Positions 10,898 through 20,060 are shown, counted from the stretch's first letter. The stretch: 64,000 nucleotides of DNA from Streptomyces sp. NRRL S-340 (GCF_000720185.1 NZ_JOIY01000037.1:62001-126000); one strand, 5' to 3'. Numbers and translations are program-made. The notes: generated from the letters alone by a model not told the origin.

Positions 10898-12166
10898 TCA
10901 GGGGCGCGGACGGCGGCGCATGAGTTCCGGCAGCGGCCAGCGGCGGTTGACCAGGAAGGCACCCGCCGCGAGCAGGACCAGCACACCGGCGGCGATGCCC
11001 GCGGCGACCCCCATGCCGCTGGAGCCGCTCCCGGTGGAGGCGCTCGCCGTCGAGCCGCCGTGGCCGCCGCCGGCCTGCCCGGCCGACGGGGCCGAGCCCG
11101 GCTGCCCGCCGCCCGTCGCGGCGCTCCTCGGCGGTACCAGGGTGCCCACCGGCTGCACCTTGCCGGCCGCCTTGAAGCCCCAGTCGAAGAGCTGGGCGGT
11201 CTCCCGGTACACCTCGTCGTGGTCGGTCTTCTGCGGGTTCATGACCGTCACCAGCAGCACCTTGCCGCCCCGTTCGGCGACGCCGGTGAAGGTGTTGCCC
11301 GCGTTGGTGGTGTAGCCGTTCTTGACGCCCGCGATGCCCGGGTACACGGACAGGCCCGCGTCCCCGCTCAGCAGCCGGTTGGTGTTCTGGATCTCGAAGG
11401 AGGACCGGGAGGACTTGCCCTTCTTGTCCTTCTTCGTCTCGCCGGGGAACTGGGCCCGCACGGTCGAGCAGTACTCCCGGAAGTCCTTCTTCTGCAGGCC
11501 GGAGCGGGCGATCAGGGTGAGGTCGTAGGCCGAGGAGACCTGGCCGGGCGCGTCGTAGCCGTCCGGGCTCACGACGTGCGTGTCGAGGGCCTGCAGCTCC
11601 TGGGCGTGCGCGTTCATGTCCTCGACGGTCCGGGCGACGCCGTTGTTCATGGCGGACAGCACGTGGACGGCGTCGTTGCCGGACCGCAGGAAGACGCCGA
11701 GCCACAGGTCGTGGACGGTGTACGTCTCGTTCTCCTTGATCCCGACCAGGCTGGACCCCTCGCCCATCCCGGCCAGGTCGCTCGGGGCGACCTTGTGGGT
11801 CTGCGTCTTCGGGAACCTGGGCAGCACGGTGTCGGCGAACAGCATCTTCATGGTGCTGGCCGGGGGCAGCCGCCAGTGCGCGTTGTGGGAGGCGAGCACC
11901 TGGCCGGACTCGGCGTCGGCGACGATCCAGGAGCGACCGCTGAGGTCCTTGGGCAGGACGGGTGCCCCGGGGCCCAGGCTGACCTGCGTCCCGGGCAGGC
12001 CGAGCCGGGCGCCGCCCACGCCGGACATGTGGGCCGGGGGCGTGGCGGAGGGGGTCTTCGGGGCCGTGGGCGCGGCGAGGGCGGCCGGCGCGGTCAGGGA
12101 GACGGACAGCAGGGCGGCGGAGGTGACCAGGAGGGAGCGGCGGGTGGTCCTGAAGGCTGCGGGCAC
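10898..12166 (-). CDS. D-alanyl-D-alanine carboxypeptidase (PBP5/DacA-like, S11)
   Basis: A 422-residue exported protein: Sec signal (RRSLLVTSAALLSVSLTAPAALA), S11 peptidase domain, then a Gly/Ser linker and one C-terminal membrane helix (VAAGIAAGVLVLLAAGAFLV) with a basic tail. Active-site motifs are SxxK in PPASTMKMLF, SxN in RSGNDAV, and KNG (KNGYTTNAG) in place of the usual KTG. It trims the terminal D-Ala of peptidoglycan stem peptides outside the membrane. GTG 12166 is chosen because the signal peptide then starts normally; longer frames upstream lack a plausible N terminus. It is divergent from the small membrane protein gene at 12270. Confidence 0.9.
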   Translation of the reverse strand: MPAAFRTTRRSLLVTSAALLSVSLTAPAALAAPTAPKTPSATPPAHMSGVGGARLGLPGTQVSLGPGAPVLPKDLSGRSWIVADAESGQVLASHNAHWRLPPASTMKMLFADTVLPRFPKTQTHKVAPSDLAGMGEGSSLVGIKENETYTVHDLWLGVFLRSGNDAVHVLSAMNNGVARTVEDMNAHAQELQALDTHVVSPDGYDAPGQVSSAYDLTLIARSGLQKKDFREYCSTVRAQFPGETKKDKKGKSSRSSFEIQNTNRLLSGDAGLSVYPGIAGVKNGYTTNAGNTFTGVAERGGKVLLVTVMNPQKTDHDEVYRETAQLFDWGFKAAGKVQPVGTLVPPRSAATGGGQPGSAPSAGQAGGGHGGSTASASTGSGSSGMGVAAGIAAGVLVLLAAGAFLVNRRWPLPELMRRRPRP

Positions 12167-12269
12167 GGTCGGAAACGTACCTGCCGCCCCCGCGGGAGCC
12201 CGGTCCCGGGCCCGGCTTCCGGCCCGACCCCGGCCACGGAGCCGGATGTCCGCCAGCGATACTGAAGGT

Positions 12270-12509
12270 ATGAAGCTCAGCCGCCCCGTCTCCTGGTTCC
12301 TGCTCGCCTTCGGGGTGTGGAGCTGGGTCATCTGGGTCACTTTCGTCAAGAATCTCGTCAAGGACAGCAGCGGGCTCGCGTTCGACGACGGTCATCCGAC
12401 GGCGTACTTCTGGGTGCACCTGACGCTGGCGGTCGTCTCCTTCGTATTGGGGACGGTCATCGGGGGCCTCGGGTTGCGCGGACTGCGCGCACTGCGCCGG
12501 ACGTCATAA
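12270..12509 (+). CDS. Small two-helix membrane protein (SCO4848 family)
   Basis: A 79-residue protein with two membrane spans (VSWFLLAFGVWSWVIWVTFV and FWVHLTLAVVSFVLGTVIGG) joined by KNLVKDSSGLAFDDGHPTAY, and a basic C terminus. I recognise it as the family named after S. coelicolor SCO4848, always small and of unknown role. It sits beside the carboxypeptidase in that genome too, as I recall. ATG 12270 follows GAAGG by only a few bases, so initiation may be weak or leaderless. A strong palindromic terminator follows. Confidence 0.85.
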   Translation: MKLSRPVSWFLLAFGVWSWVIWVTFVKNLVKDSSGLAFDDGHPTAYFWVHLTLAVVSFVLGTVIGGLGLRGLRALRRTS

Positions 12510-12524
12510 CGCTCCCGGCCCTCC

Positions 12525-12556
12525 GGCGCGCTGACGGGACGTCCCGTCAGCGCGCC
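12525..12556. terminator. 32-bp perfect palindrome downstream of the small membrane protein gene
   Basis: GGCGCGCTGACGGGAC is followed directly by its exact reverse complement, so RNA from either strand forms a strong hairpin. It lies 15 bp after the stop at 12509 and is the likely terminator. The rest of the gap to 12783 is unusually AT-rich for this genome (gaaacaaacagaaaacac) and should contain the promoter of the next gene. Confidence 0.8.
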
Positions 12557-12782
12557 CGTCCGGGCGTCCGCCAGGATGTGGGACGTATCACTGCCCCTCC
12601 CCGAAAAGACGTCCAAAAGGGGTGGAAGGGTCACTCATCGTCATCCTGGGGGGCAGCTGAGGACATCCTGTGAAACAAACAGAAAACACTTCTTCATAAC
12701 GTCTTTTCATCCTCTCCGGGATCCTCTTCCCCCAGGTGAACAACCTGTGATTATGTGTGCGCGGCCCCTAGGGGTGTGGCAT

Positions 12783-14381
12783 ATGCACAGCGGCTCGTCG
12801 AAGGGCCTGGGGAGGGCATCACCGATGCGGTCGGTTCGCATGCGGATTCTGCTGACGCTGCTGGTTCTGGCGGTGGTCGGCGTGGGCGGCTGGCAACTCC
12901 TGCCGTCGCAGGGCGACAAGAACAAGACGATCACCCTGGGCACCACGGACGCCGTCACCTCGCTGGACCCCGCGGGCGCCTACGACGCCGGTTCCTGGGC
13001 GCTGTACAGCAACGTCTTCCAGTCGCTGCTCACCTTCGAGCCCGACGGCACCCAGCCCGTGCCCGACGCGGCCAAGAACTGCGGCTTCGTCGGCAGCGGG
13101 CTGCGCACCTACCGCTGCACCGTGCGCGACGGCCTCAAGTTCCCGAGCGGCCGGACGATGACCGGCGAGGACGTCAAGTACTCCTTCGACCGGGTCAAGA
13201 AGATCAACGCCCAGGTCGGCCCGTCGGCCCTGTTCTCCACCCTCGGCTCGGTGGACGCCGAGGGCATGACCGTCACCTTCCACCTCTCCACGCCCGACAC
13301 CACCTTCCCGCTGAAGGTCGCCACCGGCGCCGGTTCCATCGTCGACCACACCCGCTACGCGCTGGACTCGCTGCGCACCGGCACCGAGGCCGACGGCACC
13401 GGGCCGTACCGCCTCACCGGGTACTCCAAGGACAAGAGCGCCGAGCTGAAGCCCAACGGCTCCTACAAGGGCGCCGTCGGCGGCACCGGGCGGCCCGTGG
13501 AGGTGCGCTACTTCACCGAGGGCAGCGCGCTCGACAAGGCCTGGCAGGACAAGCAGGTCGACGTCGCCACCCGCACGCTGACGCCGAAGGTGCTCGCCGG
13601 GCTCAACCCGAGCGACCCGACGCAGCGTGTGTCGGAGTCCGACAGCGCCGAGACCCGCAACCTGTACCTCAACACGCACGCCTCCTCGCCGCTGCACGAC
13701 GTCCGGGTCCGTCGCGCCCTCGCCTGGCTGATCAACCGCGAGCAGCTGGTCACCTCCGTCTACGACGGCACGGTGGACGCGCTGTACTCCCTGGTCCCGG
13801 CCGGCATCACCGGACACACCACGTCCTTCTTCGACGCCTACCCGGCCCAGAGCGTCAAGAAGGCCCGCCAACTGCTGGCCGACGCGGGGGTGCCGACCCC
13901 CGTGCGGTTCACCTACGGGTACGGCGAGGGCCGCGGCCAGGGTGCCGAGGAGGCCGCCGAGATCAAGCGGCAGCTGGAGGCGAGCGGCCTGTTCAAGGTC
14001 GACGTCAAGGGTTACGAGTGGACCGACTTCCAGAAGCGGTACACCGCGGGCAAGATGGACGCCTGGGCGGTGGGCTGGGTCGCCGACTACCCGGACCCGG
14101 ACACCTTCGGCGGCCCGCTCGTCGGCACCGGCAGCAGCATGAACACCGGCTACAGCAACAAGGCCGTCGACGAACTAGTCTCCGACAGCCAGCGGTACCC
14201 CGACCGCAGCCGGGCGGCGGCGGACTTCCGCGCCCTCCAGGAGAAGGTGGCCGCCGACGTGCCGCTGGTCCCGCTGTGGCAGCAGAAGGAGTACGTCGTC
14301 TCCACCGAGGACGTCGGCGGCGGCCAGTACCTGTCGGACGGCACCGGGGTCTTCCGGCTGTGGAAGCTCAACTGGATCTGA
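12783..14381 (+). CDS. ABC-transporter solute-binding protein, family 5 (peptide/nickel type)
   Basis: A 532-residue extracytoplasmic binding protein. An N-terminal hydrophobic anchor (ILLTLLVLAVVGVGGWQLL) without a lipobox is followed by the family-5 fold: TITLGTTDAVTSLDPAGAYD, SFDRVKKINAQ, GTGPYRLTGYSKDKSAELK, VRRALAWLINREQL and YSNKAVDELVSDSQ. Family-5 proteins deliver oligopeptides or similar ligands to an ABC permease, but no permease or ATPase gene adjoins this one, so it is an orphan. ATG 12783 is preceded by AGGGGTG. ATG 12825 is an alternative start that would still include the anchor. The ligand is not predictable. Confidence 0.88.
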   Translation: MHSGSSKGLGRASPMRSVRMRILLTLLVLAVVGVGGWQLLPSQGDKNKTITLGTTDAVTSLDPAGAYDAGSWALYSNVFQSLLTFEPDGTQPVPDAAKNCGFVGSGLRTYRCTVRDGLKFPSGRTMTGEDVKYSFDRVKKINAQVGPSALFSTLGSVDAEGMTVTFHLSTPDTTFPLKVATGAGSIVDHTRYALDSLRTGTEADGTGPYRLTGYSKDKSAELKPNGSYKGAVGGTGRPVEVRYFTEGSALDKAWQDKQVDVATRTLTPKVLAGLNPSDPTQRVSESDSAETRNLYLNTHASSPLHDVRVRRALAWLINREQLVTSVYDGTVDALYSLVPAGITGHTTSFFDAYPAQSVKKARQLLADAGVPTPVRFTYGYGEGRGQGAEEAAEIKRQLEASGLFKVDVKGYEWTDFQKRYTAGKMDAWAVGWVADYPDPDTFGGPLVGTGSSMNTGYSNKAVDELVSDSQRYPDRSRAAADFRALQEKVAADVPLVPLWQQKEYVVSTEDVGGGQYLSDGTGVFRLWKLNWI

Positions 14382-14412
14382 GCCCCGGCCCCGCACACCC
14401 GGTAGCGGAGCG

Positions 14413-14443
14413 GGCCCGGCGCGCGTGAGGGGCACGCCGGGCC
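14413..14443. terminator. Bidirectional terminator hairpin
   Basis: GGCCCGGCG (14413-14421) and CGCCGGGCC (14435-14443) form a perfect 9-bp stem with a 13-base loop between the convergent binding-protein and TetR genes. Confidence 0.7.
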
Positions 14444-14449
14444 GGTCCC

Positions 14450-15229
14450 TCACCCGTCCTTGCGGCGGCCCCGGCCCGCCGGATCCGGCAGCGCCTTCGT
14501 CATCCCCGGCAGGAAGTCCGTGAACAGCTCGTGCACCTCGTGCACCAGCGGACGCAGCACCCGGAACCGGGCCAGCGACACCCCCCGCGCGGTGAGCCGC
14601 GCCCCCCGCTCGGCGAGCCGGTAACTGCGCTCACGCCCCGGGGTGCGGTCGAACACCCAGTACAGGACGAGCCCCATCTGGGCCAGCCACATCAGCTCGG
14701 GCAGTGCCTCGCGCAGTTCCGCAGGCACCTTGGTCCGCGCCCCGTACAGCACCTGCCTGTGGACGCTGACGGCCTCCACGCGCGCGTGCTCCGACTCGGG
14801 CGAGAAGGGGCTGAGCGGACTGTCGGGATCGGCCGCGTTCTTGAAGAACTGGACGGCGAACTCGTGGTACGGCGTGGCGATGTCGAGCCAGGTCTTCAGC
14901 ACGCCCGCCAGACGCGCCTCCAGATCGCTCTCCCGGGCCAGGACACCGCGCACGGCCTCCTGGTGCTCGGCGGCGATCCGGTCGTAGAAGCCCTGGATCA
15001 GGTGCTCCTTGCCCGCGAAGTAGTAGTACGCGTTGCCGACGGAGACCCCGGCCTCCTGGGCGATGGCCCGCATGGTCGTCTTGTCGTAGCCGCGCTCCTG
15101 GAACAGCCGCATCGCCGTCTCCAGGATCAGGGCGCGGGTCTGCTCGGACTTGCTGGGGGCCGCGGCCGCAGCGGCCGGGGGCGCGTCGCTGCCGTCGCTC
15201 TTGCTGTCGGGGCTCTTCTTCTGGGGCAC
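14450..15229 (-). CDS. TetR-family transcriptional regulator
   Basis: A 259-residue regulator. After a disordered, Ala-rich N-terminal 28 residues comes the TetR DNA-binding domain: TRALILETAMRLFQERGYDK, then TTMRAIAQEAGVSVGNAYYYF and GKEHLIQGFYDRI. The ligand domain is all-helical. It was probably part of a fatty-acid, drug or hydrophobic-ligand response, but no operator or divergent partner is visible. The downstream neighbour on the other strand is the orphan binding protein. The GTG start gives MPQKKSPDSKSDG; a start closer to the HTH is possible, since the first residues are not part of the fold. Confidence 0.88.
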   Translation of the reverse strand: MPQKKSPDSKSDGSDAPPAAAAAAPSKSEQTRALILETAMRLFQERGYDKTTMRAIAQEAGVSVGNAYYYFAGKEHLIQGFYDRIAAEHQEAVRGVLARESDLEARLAGVLKTWLDIATPYHEFAVQFFKNAADPDSPLSPFSPESEHARVEAVSVHRQVLYGARTKVPAELREALPELMWLAQMGLVLYWVFDRTPGRERSYRLAERGARLTARGVSLARFRVLRPLVHEVHELFTDFLPGMTKALPDPAGRGRRKDG

Positions 15230-15280
15230 GGTCAGAGCCTAGTCAGTGGCCGGCCCGGCGCGGCCCGGGCGGGCGGCCGC

Positions 15281-15691
15281 TCAGGGGCGGCGGCCCAGTT
15301 CAGGACGCTTGGTGTAGTCGGTGAAGCCCAGGACGTTGCCCCAGGGGTCGGCGACCTCCACGGTCCAGCCGGTGGCCTGGGCGACGGGCTCGTCCAGCGG
15401 TTCGATCCCGGCCGCGGACAGCGCCCGGGCCGCCGCCCGCGCGTCGGGGACCTCCAGCCACAGCCGCGGCGTGTACCAGGGCGGCGGCCGGTGCCCGAGC
15501 GCCTCCTCCTCGCGCAGCAGGATCCCCGGTGTCTCACCGCCCACCTTCAGTCCCGCGATCCCGGCCTCGTCCAGCCGGAACGCCACCGCGAACCCGGCCC
15601 GCTCGTAGAACCCCACGGCCTCGCCGAGATCGCCCACGGCCAGCAGCACGTTGTCGAACCCGAGCAGCTCGTACGACTCGTCATCTGACAT
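15281..15691 (-). CDS. VOC (glyoxalase/bleomycin-resistance fold) family protein
   Basis: A 136-residue protein with two beta-alpha-beta-beta-beta modules: LGFDNVLLAVGDLGEAVGFYERAGF, then PRLWLEVPDARAAARALSAAG, ending in VEVADPWGNVLGFTDYTKRPEL. VOC proteins bind a metal and act as lyases, dioxygenases or drug-binding proteins. The first module has Asn where a metal His often stands, so catalysis is uncertain. It lies 51 bp upstream of the TetR gene on the same strand and may share its transcript. Confidence 0.82.
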   Translation of the reverse strand: MSDDESYELLGFDNVLLAVGDLGEAVGFYERAGFAVAFRLDEAGIAGLKVGGETPGILLREEEALGHRPPPWYTPRLWLEVPDARAAARALSAAGIEPLDEPVAQATGWTVEVADPWGNVLGFTDYTKRPELGRRP

Positions 15692-15782
15692 GTGATCAGG
15701 TTAGGTACGGCGCCGCCGCGCGCCCCCGCGCACACCCCGGGGGAGGGGCCGTCAGGTCACCCACCCGGCGCAGGAACGCCGA

Positions 15783-15811
15783 AGGCCCCGCCCCCAGGGG
15801 GGACGGGGCCT
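15783..15811. terminator. Terminator hairpin after sdhB
   Basis: AGGCCCCG (15783-15790) pairs perfectly with CGGGGCCT (15804-15811) around a 13-base loop, about 29 bp beyond the sdhB stop on the minus strand. It probably ends the sdhCDAB transcript. Confidence 0.7.
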
Positions 15812-15839
15812 CGGCCCGGCGTGCCGGAAGGCCACGGCC

Positions 15840-16619
15840 TCAGAAGCGGCGGGTGATCAGCGCCCGCTTGACCTCCGCGATCGCCTTCGTCACCTCGATG
15901 CCGCGGGGGCAGGCATCGGTGCAGTTGAAGGTGGTGCGGCAGCGCCACACGCCGTCCTTGTCGTTGAGGATCTCCAGGCGCTGCTCGCCCGCCTCGTCAC
16001 GGCTGTCGAAGATGAAGCGGTGGGCGTTCACGATGGCGGCCGGACCGAAGTACTGGCCGTCGTTCCAGAACACCGGGCAGGAGGAGGTGCAGGCCGCGCA
16101 CAGGATGCACTTCGTCGTGTCGTCGAAGCGCGCCCGGTCCTCGGCCGACTGCAGCCGCTCACGCGTGGGCTCGTTGGTGTCCTTCGTGATCAGGAAGGGC
16201 ATCACGTCCCGGTACGCCTGGAAGAACGGGTCCATGTCGACCACGAGGTCCTTGAGCACCGTGAGGCCCTTGATGGGCTCCACCGTGATCGGCTTCTCGG
16301 GGTTGATGTCCTTGATCAGCGTCTTGCAGGCGAGGCGGTTCTTGCCGTTGATCCGCATCGCGTCCGAGCCGCAGATGCCGTGGGCGCAGGAGCGGCGGAA
16401 GGTGAGCGTGCCGTCGTGGTCCCACTTGATCTTGTGCAGCGCGTCGAGGACACGCTCCTTGGGGTCCATCTCCAGCTGGAAGTCTTCCCAGGTGGACTCC
16501 GCCGAGACCTCCGGGTTGAACCGGCGGACCCGCAGGGTGACGGTGATGTAGGGGGAGTCGGCGAATCCCGGCTCGGGCTGCCCGGCCGCGTCCGCCTTGT
16601 CCAGAACAGGGGTTGCCAT
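15840..16619 (-). CDS. sdhB: Succinate dehydrogenase iron-sulfur subunit
   Basis: The 259-residue iron-sulfur subunit of complex II passes electrons from SdhA to the membrane quinone site. The [2Fe-2S] ligands are in RSCAHGICGSDAMRINGKN with a further Cys in RLACK. The [4Fe-4S] and [3Fe-4S] ligands are in CILCAACTSSCPVFW and CTDACPRGIEVTKA. Its ATG overlaps the sdhA stop (TGATG), so the two are translationally coupled. It is the last gene of sdhCDAB and is followed by a terminator hairpin. Confidence 0.96.
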   Translation of the reverse strand: MATPVLDKADAAGQPEPGFADSPYITVTLRVRRFNPEVSAESTWEDFQLEMDPKERVLDALHKIKWDHDGTLTFRRSCAHGICGSDAMRINGKNRLACKTLIKDINPEKPITVEPIKGLTVLKDLVVDMDPFFQAYRDVMPFLITKDTNEPTRERLQSAEDRARFDDTTKCILCAACTSSCPVFWNDGQYFGPAAIVNAHRFIFDSRDEAGEQRLEILNDKDGVWRCRTTFNCTDACPRGIEVTKAIAEVKRALITRRF

Positions 16620-18373
16620 CAGTACTTACGCTCCATCGGCTGGTAGCGGGTCTGGACGACCGGCTTGTAGTCGAGACGGATGGATTCGGACCCGTCGGCG
16701 CCGACCTCGCGGTACGCCATGGTGTGGCGCATGAAGTTGACGTCGTCGCGGTTCGGGTAGTCCTCGCGGTAGTGACCGCCGCGGGACTCCTTGCGGGCCA
16801 GGGCGGAGACCGCCATGACCTCGGCCAGGTCCAGCAGGTTGCCCAGCTCGATGGCCTCCAGGAGGTCGGTGTTGAACCGCTTGCCCTTGTCCTGGATCGC
16901 CACGTTCTTGTAGCGCTCGCGCAGCTCGGCGATCTTCTCGACCGCCGTCTTGATCGTCTGCTCGGTACGGAAGACCATGACGTTGGCGTCCATGGTCTCC
17001 TGCAGCTCGCGGCGGATGGTGGCCACCCGCTCGGTGCCCGTGGAGGAGCGCAGCCGCTCGATCTGCTCGACGACGAGGCTCTCCGGGTTCTCCGGCAGCT
17101 CGACGAAGTCCGCCTTCTGCGCGTACTCCGCGGCGGCGATGCCCGCACGGCGGCCGAAGACGTTGATGTCCAGCAGCGAGTTGGTGCCCAGCCGGTTGGC
17201 GCCGTGCACGGAGACGCAGGCGACCTCGCCGGCCGCGTACAGGCCCGGGACCACGGTGGTGTTGTCCGCCAGGACCTCACCCTCGACGTTGGTCGGGATG
17301 CCGCCCATGGCGTAGTGCGCGGTCGGCTGGATCGGGATCGGGTCCGTGTACGGCTCGATGCCCAGGTAGGTCCGCGCGAACTCGGTGATGTCGGGCAGCT
17401 TGGCGTCCAGCTGCTCCGGCGGGAGGTGCGTGAGGTCGAGGTAGACGTGGTCGCCCTCGGGACCGCAGCCGCGGCCCTCGCGGATCTCGGTGTAGATGGA
17501 GCGCGAGACGACGTCACGCGAGGCGAGGTCCTTCATGACGGGCGCGTACTTCTCCATGAAGCGCTCGCCGTCCTTGTTGCGCAGGATGCCGCCCTCACCG
17601 CGGGCGCCCTCGGTGAGCAGGATGCCCATGCGCCAGATGCCGGTCGGGTGGAACTGGAAGAACTCCATGTCCTCCAGCGGCAGCCCGCGCCGGTACACGG
17701 CGGCCTGGCCGTCGCCGGTCAGGGTGTGCGCGTTGGAGGTCACCTTGAAGAACTTGCCGGTGCCGCCGGAGGCGTAGATCACGGACTTCGCCTGGAAGAC
17801 GTGGATCTCGCCGGTCGCCAGCTCGTACGCCACCACGCCGGCCGACTTCTTGACGCCGTCGACCTCGCTGATCAGCTGGTCCAGGACGTAGAACTCGTTG
17901 AAGAACTCCACGCCCTCCTTGACGCAGTTCTGGTACAGCGTCTGGAGGATCATGTGGCCGGTGCGGTCGGCCGCGTAGCAGGAGCGGCGGACCGGGGCCT
18001 CGCCGTGGTTGCGCGAGTGCCCGCCGAACCGGCGCTGGTCGATCGTGCCGTCCGGCGTCCGGTTGAACGGCAGGCCCATCTTCTCCAGGTCGAGGACCGA
18101 GTCGATGGCCTCCTTCGCCAGGATCTCGGCGGCGTCCTGGTCGACCAGGTAGTCACCGCCCTTGACCGTGTCGAAGGTGTGCCACTCCCAGTTGTCCTCC
18201 TCCACGTTGGCCAGCGCGGCGGCCATGCCGCCCTGCGCGGCGCCCGTGTGGGAGCGGGTGGGGTAGAGCTTGGTCAGCACGGCGGTGCGGCTGCGCTTGG
18301 TCGACTCGATGGCTGCGCGCATACCGGCGCCGCCGGCGCCGACGATGACGGTGTCGTACTTGTGGATCTTCAT
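16619..18373 (-). CDS. sdhA: Succinate dehydrogenase flavoprotein subunit
   Basis: The 584-residue FAD subunit oxidises succinate to fumarate in the TCA cycle. Seen are the FAD Rossmann motif [16 protein letters not shown], the covalent-FAD histidine region [14 protein letters not shown], the active-site stretch [10 protein letters not shown] and [15 protein letters not shown], and [20 protein letters not shown] near the FAD adenine. The C-terminal helical domain has [19 protein letters not shown]. It lies 24 bp after sdhD and overlaps sdhB. Length and motifs are normal for the actinobacterial enzyme. Confidence 0.97.
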   Translation of the reverse strand: MKIHKYDTVIVGAGGAGMRAAIESTKRSRTAVLTKLYPTRSHTGAAQGGMAAALANVEEDNWEWHTFDTVKGGDYLVDQDAAEILAKEAIDSVLDLEKMGLPFNRTPDGTIDQRRFGGHSRNHGEAPVRRSCYAADRTGHMILQTLYQNCVKEGVEFFNEFYVLDQLISEVDGVKKSAGVVAYELATGEIHVFQAKSVIYASGGTGKFFKVTSNAHTLTGDGQAAVYRRGLPLEDMEFFQFHPTGIWRMGILLTEGARGEGGILRNKDGERFMEKYAPVMKDLASRDVVSRSIYTEIREGRGCGPEGDHVYLDLTHLPPEQLDAKLPDITEFARTYLGIEPYTDPIPIQPTAHYAMGGIPTNVEGEVLADNTTVVPGLYAAGEVACVSVHGANRLGTNSLLDINVFGRRAGIAAAEYAQKADFVELPENPESLVVEQIERLRSSTGTERVATIRRELQETMDANVMVFRTEQTIKTAVEKIAELRERYKNVAIQDKGKRFNTDLLEAIELGNLLDLAEVMAVSALARKESRGGHYREDYPNRDDVNFMRHTMAYREVGADGSESIRLDYKPVVQTRYQPMERKY

Positions 18374-18397
18374 GAGTGGATTACCTCAGCCCCGTGC

Positions 18398-18877
18398 CTA
18401 GCGGATGTTCGGGTCGAAGGTGAAGATCACCAGCGTGCCCAGCAGGATGGTCCACACCGTGGCGGTGTAGAGCAGGCCCTTCAGCCACAGCCGCGTGTTC
18501 GCGCGCTCCGCGTAGTCGTTGATGACGGTACGCAGGCCGTTGCAGCCGTGCAGCATGGCCAGCCACAGCATCAGCAGGTCCCAGACCTGCCACCAGGGCG
18601 AGGCCCAGCGGCCCGCGACGAAGGCGAAGCCGACCTTGGAGACACCGCCGTCCAGGACGAGCTGGATGAGCAGGTGGCCGATGACGAGGACGACCAGCAC
18701 GACGCCGGACAGGCGCATGAACAGCCAGCCGTACATCTCGAAGTTGCCGCGGGTCGACCGGGGCGTCTTCTTGGTGCGCTTGCGCGGGGCCTCGATGAGC
18801 GGCGCCGGGTTGTCGACGTTGTAGGAGGCACCCTCGACCGGGCCGATGCCGGAAGCGGTGGTTTCAGTGGTGGACAT
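18398..18877 (-). CDS. sdhD: Succinate dehydrogenase hydrophobic membrane anchor subunit
   Basis: A 159-residue membrane anchor with three spans: FMRLSGVVLVVLVIGHLLIQLVL, VWDLLMLWLAMLHGCNGL and LYTATVWTILLGTLVIF. The histidines in IGHLL and MLHGCNG are the usual heme b ligands. The first about 45 residues are cytoplasmic and include a basic RKRTKKTPRSTRG stretch, characteristic of Streptomyces SdhD. It anchors SdhAB and forms the quinone pocket with SdhC. It starts 6 bp after sdhC. Confidence 0.93.
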   Translation of the reverse strand: MSTTETTASGIGPVEGASYNVDNPAPLIEAPRKRTKKTPRSTRGNFEMYGWLFMRLSGVVLVVLVIGHLLIQLVLDGGVSKVGFAFVAGRWASPWWQVWDLLMLWLAMLHGCNGLRTVINDYAERANTRLWLKGLLYTATVWTILLGTLVIFTFDPNIR

Positions 18878-18883
18878 GCGGCG

Positions 18884-19264
18884 TCAGCTCCCGAAGACGA
18901 CTCGAGCGGCGTGGCCCAGGACGGGGTAGATCGCCCCGACCATGAGCACGAACCAGGCGATGACCACCGTCCAGAGCATCTGCTTCTGGTAGCGGGCGCC
19001 CTTGGCCCAGAAGTCGACGGCGATGACACGGAGACCGTTGAGCGCGTGGAAGAGGATGGCGGCGACGAGGCCGTACTCCAGGCACGCGACGATGGGGGTC
19101 TTGTACGTGGACACGACCTTGTCGTAGTCCTCGGGAGACACGCGGACGAGTGCGGTGTCCAGCACATGAACGAACAGGAAGAAGAAGATGAGGACGCCGG
19201 TGACTCGGTGAGCCACCCAGGACCACATTCCTTCCCGGCCGCGGTACAGCGTTCCAGCCGGCAC
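18884..19264 (-). CDS. sdhC: Succinate dehydrogenase cytochrome b556 subunit
   Basis: A 126-residue cytochrome b subunit. MPAGTLYRGREGMWSWVAHRVTG includes the family's conserved W-x-HR-x-TG signature, followed by three membrane helices (VLIFFFLFVHVLD, VAAILFHALNGLRVIAVDF and TVVIAWFVLMVGAIYPVLG). The histidines in FVHVLD and LFHALNG are candidate heme ligands. The GTG start has a GGAGG SD 8 bp upstream. It is the first gene of the sdhCDAB operon, whose promoter should lie within 19265-19380. Confidence 0.94.
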   Translation of the reverse strand: MPAGTLYRGREGMWSWVAHRVTGVLIFFFLFVHVLDTALVRVSPEDYDKVVSTYKTPIVACLEYGLVAAILFHALNGLRVIAVDFWAKGARYQKQMLWTVVIAWFVLMVGAIYPVLGHAARVVFGS

Positions 19265-19466
19265 GGAAGAACCCTCCGGGAGCGGGGACTAGGGCCGCGC
19301 CGGCTTCACTGTCGGTCGGGCCCGGCCGGGTACGGTCCACCGGCCCCCAGCATCGTAGCGACGTGTGCGAGTGGTGCTGACAGCGGGCCTGCCGGTGTGA
19401 TCGAAGTGGCACTCAAAGGGGCACGTACGGGTGAGCGGAGGACGGCCACCGGACGGGTGCCGCCGC

Positions 19467-20060
19467 TCACGCGCCGACCGCGGGCGCGTCGGGGCTGGTC
19501 GCGAGGTCGCGGCCCCGGGTGGCCCGCGCCAGCCGGTCCCGTGCCAGGCGGCGCAGCTCCTCCGCCGTCACCACCCGCTCGTCCTCCGGATCGTTCGCCA
19601 ATCGTGACCGGACGGCCGCCAGGAGGTGGTCGAGGGTCTCGGCGGGGGAGACGGTGCCGAGGCAGATGACGAACGTATGTCCGAATCGTGCCTCGTAGGC
19701 CGCGTACGCGGCGCTCAGCGCCGTGGAGGCGGCCAGGTATATGTCCTCGGGCAGCACGGGCAGGGGCTCTGCCGCCACCGCCTCCGCCAGCTCGGCCGCC
19801 GCCAGGTCGTACACCGCCTCGTCCGCCGCCGCCAGCAGGGCGGACAGGTCGGGGTAGGGGCGGTGGGCGGCGACGCGCCGGGCCCAGCGCGGACTGCGCA
19901 GGCAGGCCAGGAGGATGCGGCGGGCCTCGTCGGGCGGGGCGGTGTTGAAGTGCTCCAGGTTCTGCGCGGGCAGCGTGGGTCCTCGGCGTGAGAAACCGGC
20001 GCGCCCGCTGACGGGCGTTCCGGATGAGTCGGCAGGGGAGGGTGCGAACTGCGCCGCCAC
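19467..20060 (-). CDS. OHCU decarboxylase-like protein (ureide/urate pathway)
   Basis: The conserved part (AQNLEHFNTAPPDEARRILLACL, then VAAHRPYPDLSALLAAADEA and YEARFGHTFVICLG) is that of 2-oxo-4-hydroxy-4-carboxy-5-ureidoimidazoline decarboxylase, the step after urate hydroxylation on the way to S-allantoin. The HFN histidine is the expected catalytic residue. No other urate genes are nearby. The start is unclear: GTG 20060 gives 197 residues with a nonconserved 30-residue lead, while a CTG at 19973 preceded by GAGGA at good spacing would give 168 residues starting exactly at the conserved region. Divergent from the GH20 gene. Confidence 0.8.
   Translation of the reverse strand: MAAQFAPSPADSSGTPVSGRAGFSRRGPTLPAQNLEHFNTAPPDEARRILLACLRSPRWARRVAAHRPYPDLSALLAAADEAVYDLAAAELAEAVAAEPLPVLPEDIYLAASTALSAAYAAYEARFGHTFVICLGTVSPAETLDHLLAAVRSRLANDPEDERVVTAEELRRLARDRLARATRGRDLATSPDAPAVGA

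Noticed and set aside
16613..19669. 1018-codon plus-strand frame opposite sdhCDAB
   Set aside because: Antisense shadow of GC-rich genes; composition (V, G, D, H rich) is typical of such frames and there is no start signal.
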